The notes under the pieces were generated by a model that did no database searches, had not been told where the DNA came from, and saw nothing but the letters and a program-made list of their open reading frames with translations. A DNA stretch of 6,018 nt from an uncultured Actinomycetes bacterium (GTDB lineage Bacteria > Actinomycetota > Actinomycetes > Mycobacteriales > Nakamurellaceae): positions 1-6,018 of the forward strand of contig CALANS010000137.1 in the NCBI GenBank assembly GCA_937926105.1. The letters are read 5' to 3'. Made by a program: the position numbers and the translations under genes. Shown piece after piece: positions 4,370 to 6,018 of the stretch. Position 1 is the first letter of the stretch. The number at the start of each line of letters is the position of its first letter.

Positions 4370-6018
4370 ATGTCGGACGTGTGTCGTAGTGTCGCTGACA
4401 TGGATTCGATGAGCACAACGACGTCGATGGTGGGGCACACCGCGGCCACAGGTGTGCAGGCTGCTGCCCCGGGTGGAGCGTTGGTGTCGCTCGAGGCTCG
4501 TCGCGCCGCTTTCGGTGCATGCCGGAGTGCGTTGGCGGGACTCCGGGAGGTCTTGGTGGCGTGCGGCGATCGAGACCTCCCATCGCTGGCGGCTGAGTTG
4601 GCCGAAGTCCGTGCCTTGGCAGGCGCCGGCTTGGTGGCCGTGAGTGCCGAGGCCGAGCAGCGCGGTGTGATCGCCGCGTCGCAGTGCGCCTCGACCGCGG
4701 ACTGGGTCGCGGACGCTGCCTGGCACTCACGGCGCGAATCGGCGACGGTCGCGAAGGCGGCAGGCCTGTTCACCCGCGACGAATACGCCCCGGTGGCAGA
4801 AGCGCTGTGCGACGGTGATCTCGATCTTGCCTCGGCCGTGGCCTGTGGGCAGGAGTTCGCGAAGCTCGTACCCGACCTGGCCGAGGCGGCGAAGCCGCTG
4901 GTATTGGAGCGCCTGGTGGATATCGCCTGCGAGCACGGTCCGGTCGGCGTGCGCCGCCTGAAAGACGAGATCCTGGCCCGTTACGGCGAAGACGGCGAGT
5001 TCGAGGAGCAGTGCGAACGGCGTCGGCGACATATCGAACTGTCGTCGGGCCGGCAGACGGAAGCCGGAATGTGGGACTACCGGCTCCTCGTGGACGGTGA
5101 GGGGCGAGCCGTGCTGGAAGCGGTGATCGGCCCGGACTCGGCTCCGAAACCTGTTGGCAGCGGCGGCGATTCCCCGTCGCCGGGTGGATCCACGGCGGAT
5201 GGCGGAGCGGGGCAGTCCGCGACGGCGCGGGACACGCGTCCAGTCGGTAGACGCCGCGGCGAAGCCCTGATCGCCGCGCTGCGTCGGTCGGTGACCGCTA
5301 CTCGGCACGTGCCGACCTCACCCAAGGCCATCCTCATGATCACCATGGACTACGCCGACTTGGTCGCCCGCATCGGCGACACCGCTGCGATTTCGTTGTC
5401 GCTCGCGTCGACTGTCCGGTCGAGAACCGGGCGCGGGGACGTCGGTAGGAATCGCACGGTGCCCACCGGCCAGGTCGGTACGGCGCATGGGCCGGGCGTG
5501 GTGCTGGGCAGCCGTGCGGCAGGAGAGCCGATCAGCCCGGACATGGTGCGCCGCATTGCCTGTGACGCAGGGATCATCCCGGTCGTGATAGGCGGCCGAG
5601 GTGAGGTCCTGGACCAGGGCACGATGGAACGCTGCTTCACTACCGGTCAGGTTCGTGCCCTGTGGCGGCGTGACCGGCACTGCACCTTCCCCGGCTGCGA
5701 CGTGCCGGCTGCCTGGTGCGATGCCCACCATCTCGTGCATTGGATCGACGGCGGCGCGACCGACCTGGACAACGCCGCACTACTGTGCGGGCGTCACCAC
5801 ACCGTCGTCCACCGTGATCACCTCGCTGGGTATGTCACCCAACCCAGGGGTGGCGCCGTGAACCCGCGGGCCGGCAGGGATGCAGATCAATGTCGAGGTG
5901 AGCCGTCGGACATCGAGCGGAGACCCCCAGAACCCGTGGGAGCCGGCGTACGCAGGCGGCCCGTGCGAAGCCCTGGGCGTTCCGGCGACGGCGCGTCGCA
6001 GAATCCTGCGGATCGCGC
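4370..6018 (+). CDS. DUF222/13E12-repeat family HNH endonuclease-domain protein (3' end outside window)
   Basis: The frame runs from ATG 4370 to the window end without a stop, giving 549 codons so far. Residues about 30-360 are the alpha-helical, Ala/Glu-rich DUF222 region, interrupted at about 253-285 by a Gly/Ser/Pro linker. Residues 438-481 are the HNH module. C438 and C443 (CTFPGC), then C450-D-A-H453-H454-L-V-H457-W, then D-L-D-N468, then C473-G-R-H476-H477 and V-V-H481 carry the metal-binding and catalytic positions of the family. After about residue 490 the sequence becomes Arg/Pro/Gly-rich and no longer resembles the usual short C-terminus, so a frameshift or extension is possible. 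ATG 4370 follows AGGA at short spacing; in-frame ATG 4400 and 4409 are alternatives without a better site. The family is repeated many times in some actinobacterial genomes. Its biological role is unsettled; nuclease activity is inferred from the HNH motif. Confidence 0.9.
   Translation, partial: MSDVCRSVADMDSMSTTTSMVGHTAATGVQAAAPGGALVSLEARRAAFGACRSALAGLREVLVACGDRDLPSLAAELAEVRALAGAGLVAVSAEAEQRGVIAASQCASTADWVADAAWHSRRESATVAKAAGLFTRDEYAPVAEALCDGDLDLASAVACGQEFAKLVPDLAEAAKPLVLERLVDIACEHGPVGVRRLKDEILARYGEDGEFEEQCERRRRHIELSSGRQTEAGMWDYRLLVDGEGRAVLEAVIGPDSAPKPVGSGGDSPSPGGSTADGGAGQSATARDTRPVGRRRGEALIAALRRSVTATRHVPTSPKAILMITMDYADLVARIGDTAAISLSLASTVRSRTGRGDVGRNRTVPTGQVGTAHGPGVVLGSRAAGEPISPDMVRRIACDAGIIPVVIGGRGEVLDQGTMERCFTTGQVRALWRRDRHCTFPGCDVPAAWCDAHHLVHWIDGGATDLDNAALLCGRHHTVVHRDHLAGYVTQPRGGAVNPRAGRDADQCRGEPSDIERRPPEPVGAGVRRRPVRSPGRSGDGASQNPADR

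Noticed and set aside
3718..4773. Long open frames on the minus strand across the intergenic region and the HNH gene start (also 3974-4726)
   Set aside because: They run antisense into the DUF222 coding sequence and have Arg/Pro/Thr/Ser-rich low-complexity composition, as expected for chance frames in high-GC DNA.
1..6018. CRISPR array, tRNA, rRNA or insertion-sequence ends
   Set aside because: No regularly spaced repeats, cloverleaf-type sequences, rRNA-like stretches or transposase genes with terminal repeats were seen on either strand.

Overview
The window reads as a piece of a high-GC actinobacterial chromosome. Most coding regions are roughly 65-75% GC, GTG and ATG starts are mixed, and genes overlap by 4 bp. 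It carries a DUF222/13E12-type HNH gene, a family expanded in Gordonia, Rhodococcus and Mycobacterium and their relatives. I cannot name the genus.

The left two thirds (1-3916, minus strand) is a cell-surface locus, described here in transcription order. (1) A TasA/camelysin-like secreted protein with an alternate, SipW-type signal peptide (about 3802/3916 to 3134). (2) A 307-residue secreted protein with an LPNTG sortase signal (3137-2214), coupled to the first gene through an ATGA overlap. (3) After a 205-bp gap holding a possible terminator and promoter, a SipW-type (S26B, Ser-His-Asp) signal peptidase (2008-1253). (4) A 340-residue TasA-like secreted protein (1256-234), coupled to the peptidase through a GTGA overlap. 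(5) After a very stable hairpin (122-168), the first 21 codons of another protein with a signal-peptide-like N-terminus (64-1), cut by the window edge. The logic resembles the Bacillus tapA-sipW-tasA locus: a dedicated signal peptidase next to the surface proteins it probably processes. Here a sortase-anchored protein is added. No sortase gene is visible in the window.

The right third (4370-6018, plus strand) is a divergently oriented DUF222/HNH nuclease-family gene. It has no stop before the window edge, so it is easy to miss in a closed-ORF scan. The 450-570 bp between the two divergent units contains several inverted and direct repeats but no convincing gene.

The points most worth a second look are: the apparent ATC start codon behind a strong ribosome-binding site in gene 1; the sharp composition change inside gene 4, where a GC-rich signal peptide is joined to a much more AT-rich mature protein; tandem hairpins in the gene 1 leader that could mask its ribosome-binding site; the twin TGCGGCCGCA hairpin after gene 4; and the hybrid SipW/sortase composition of the locus.
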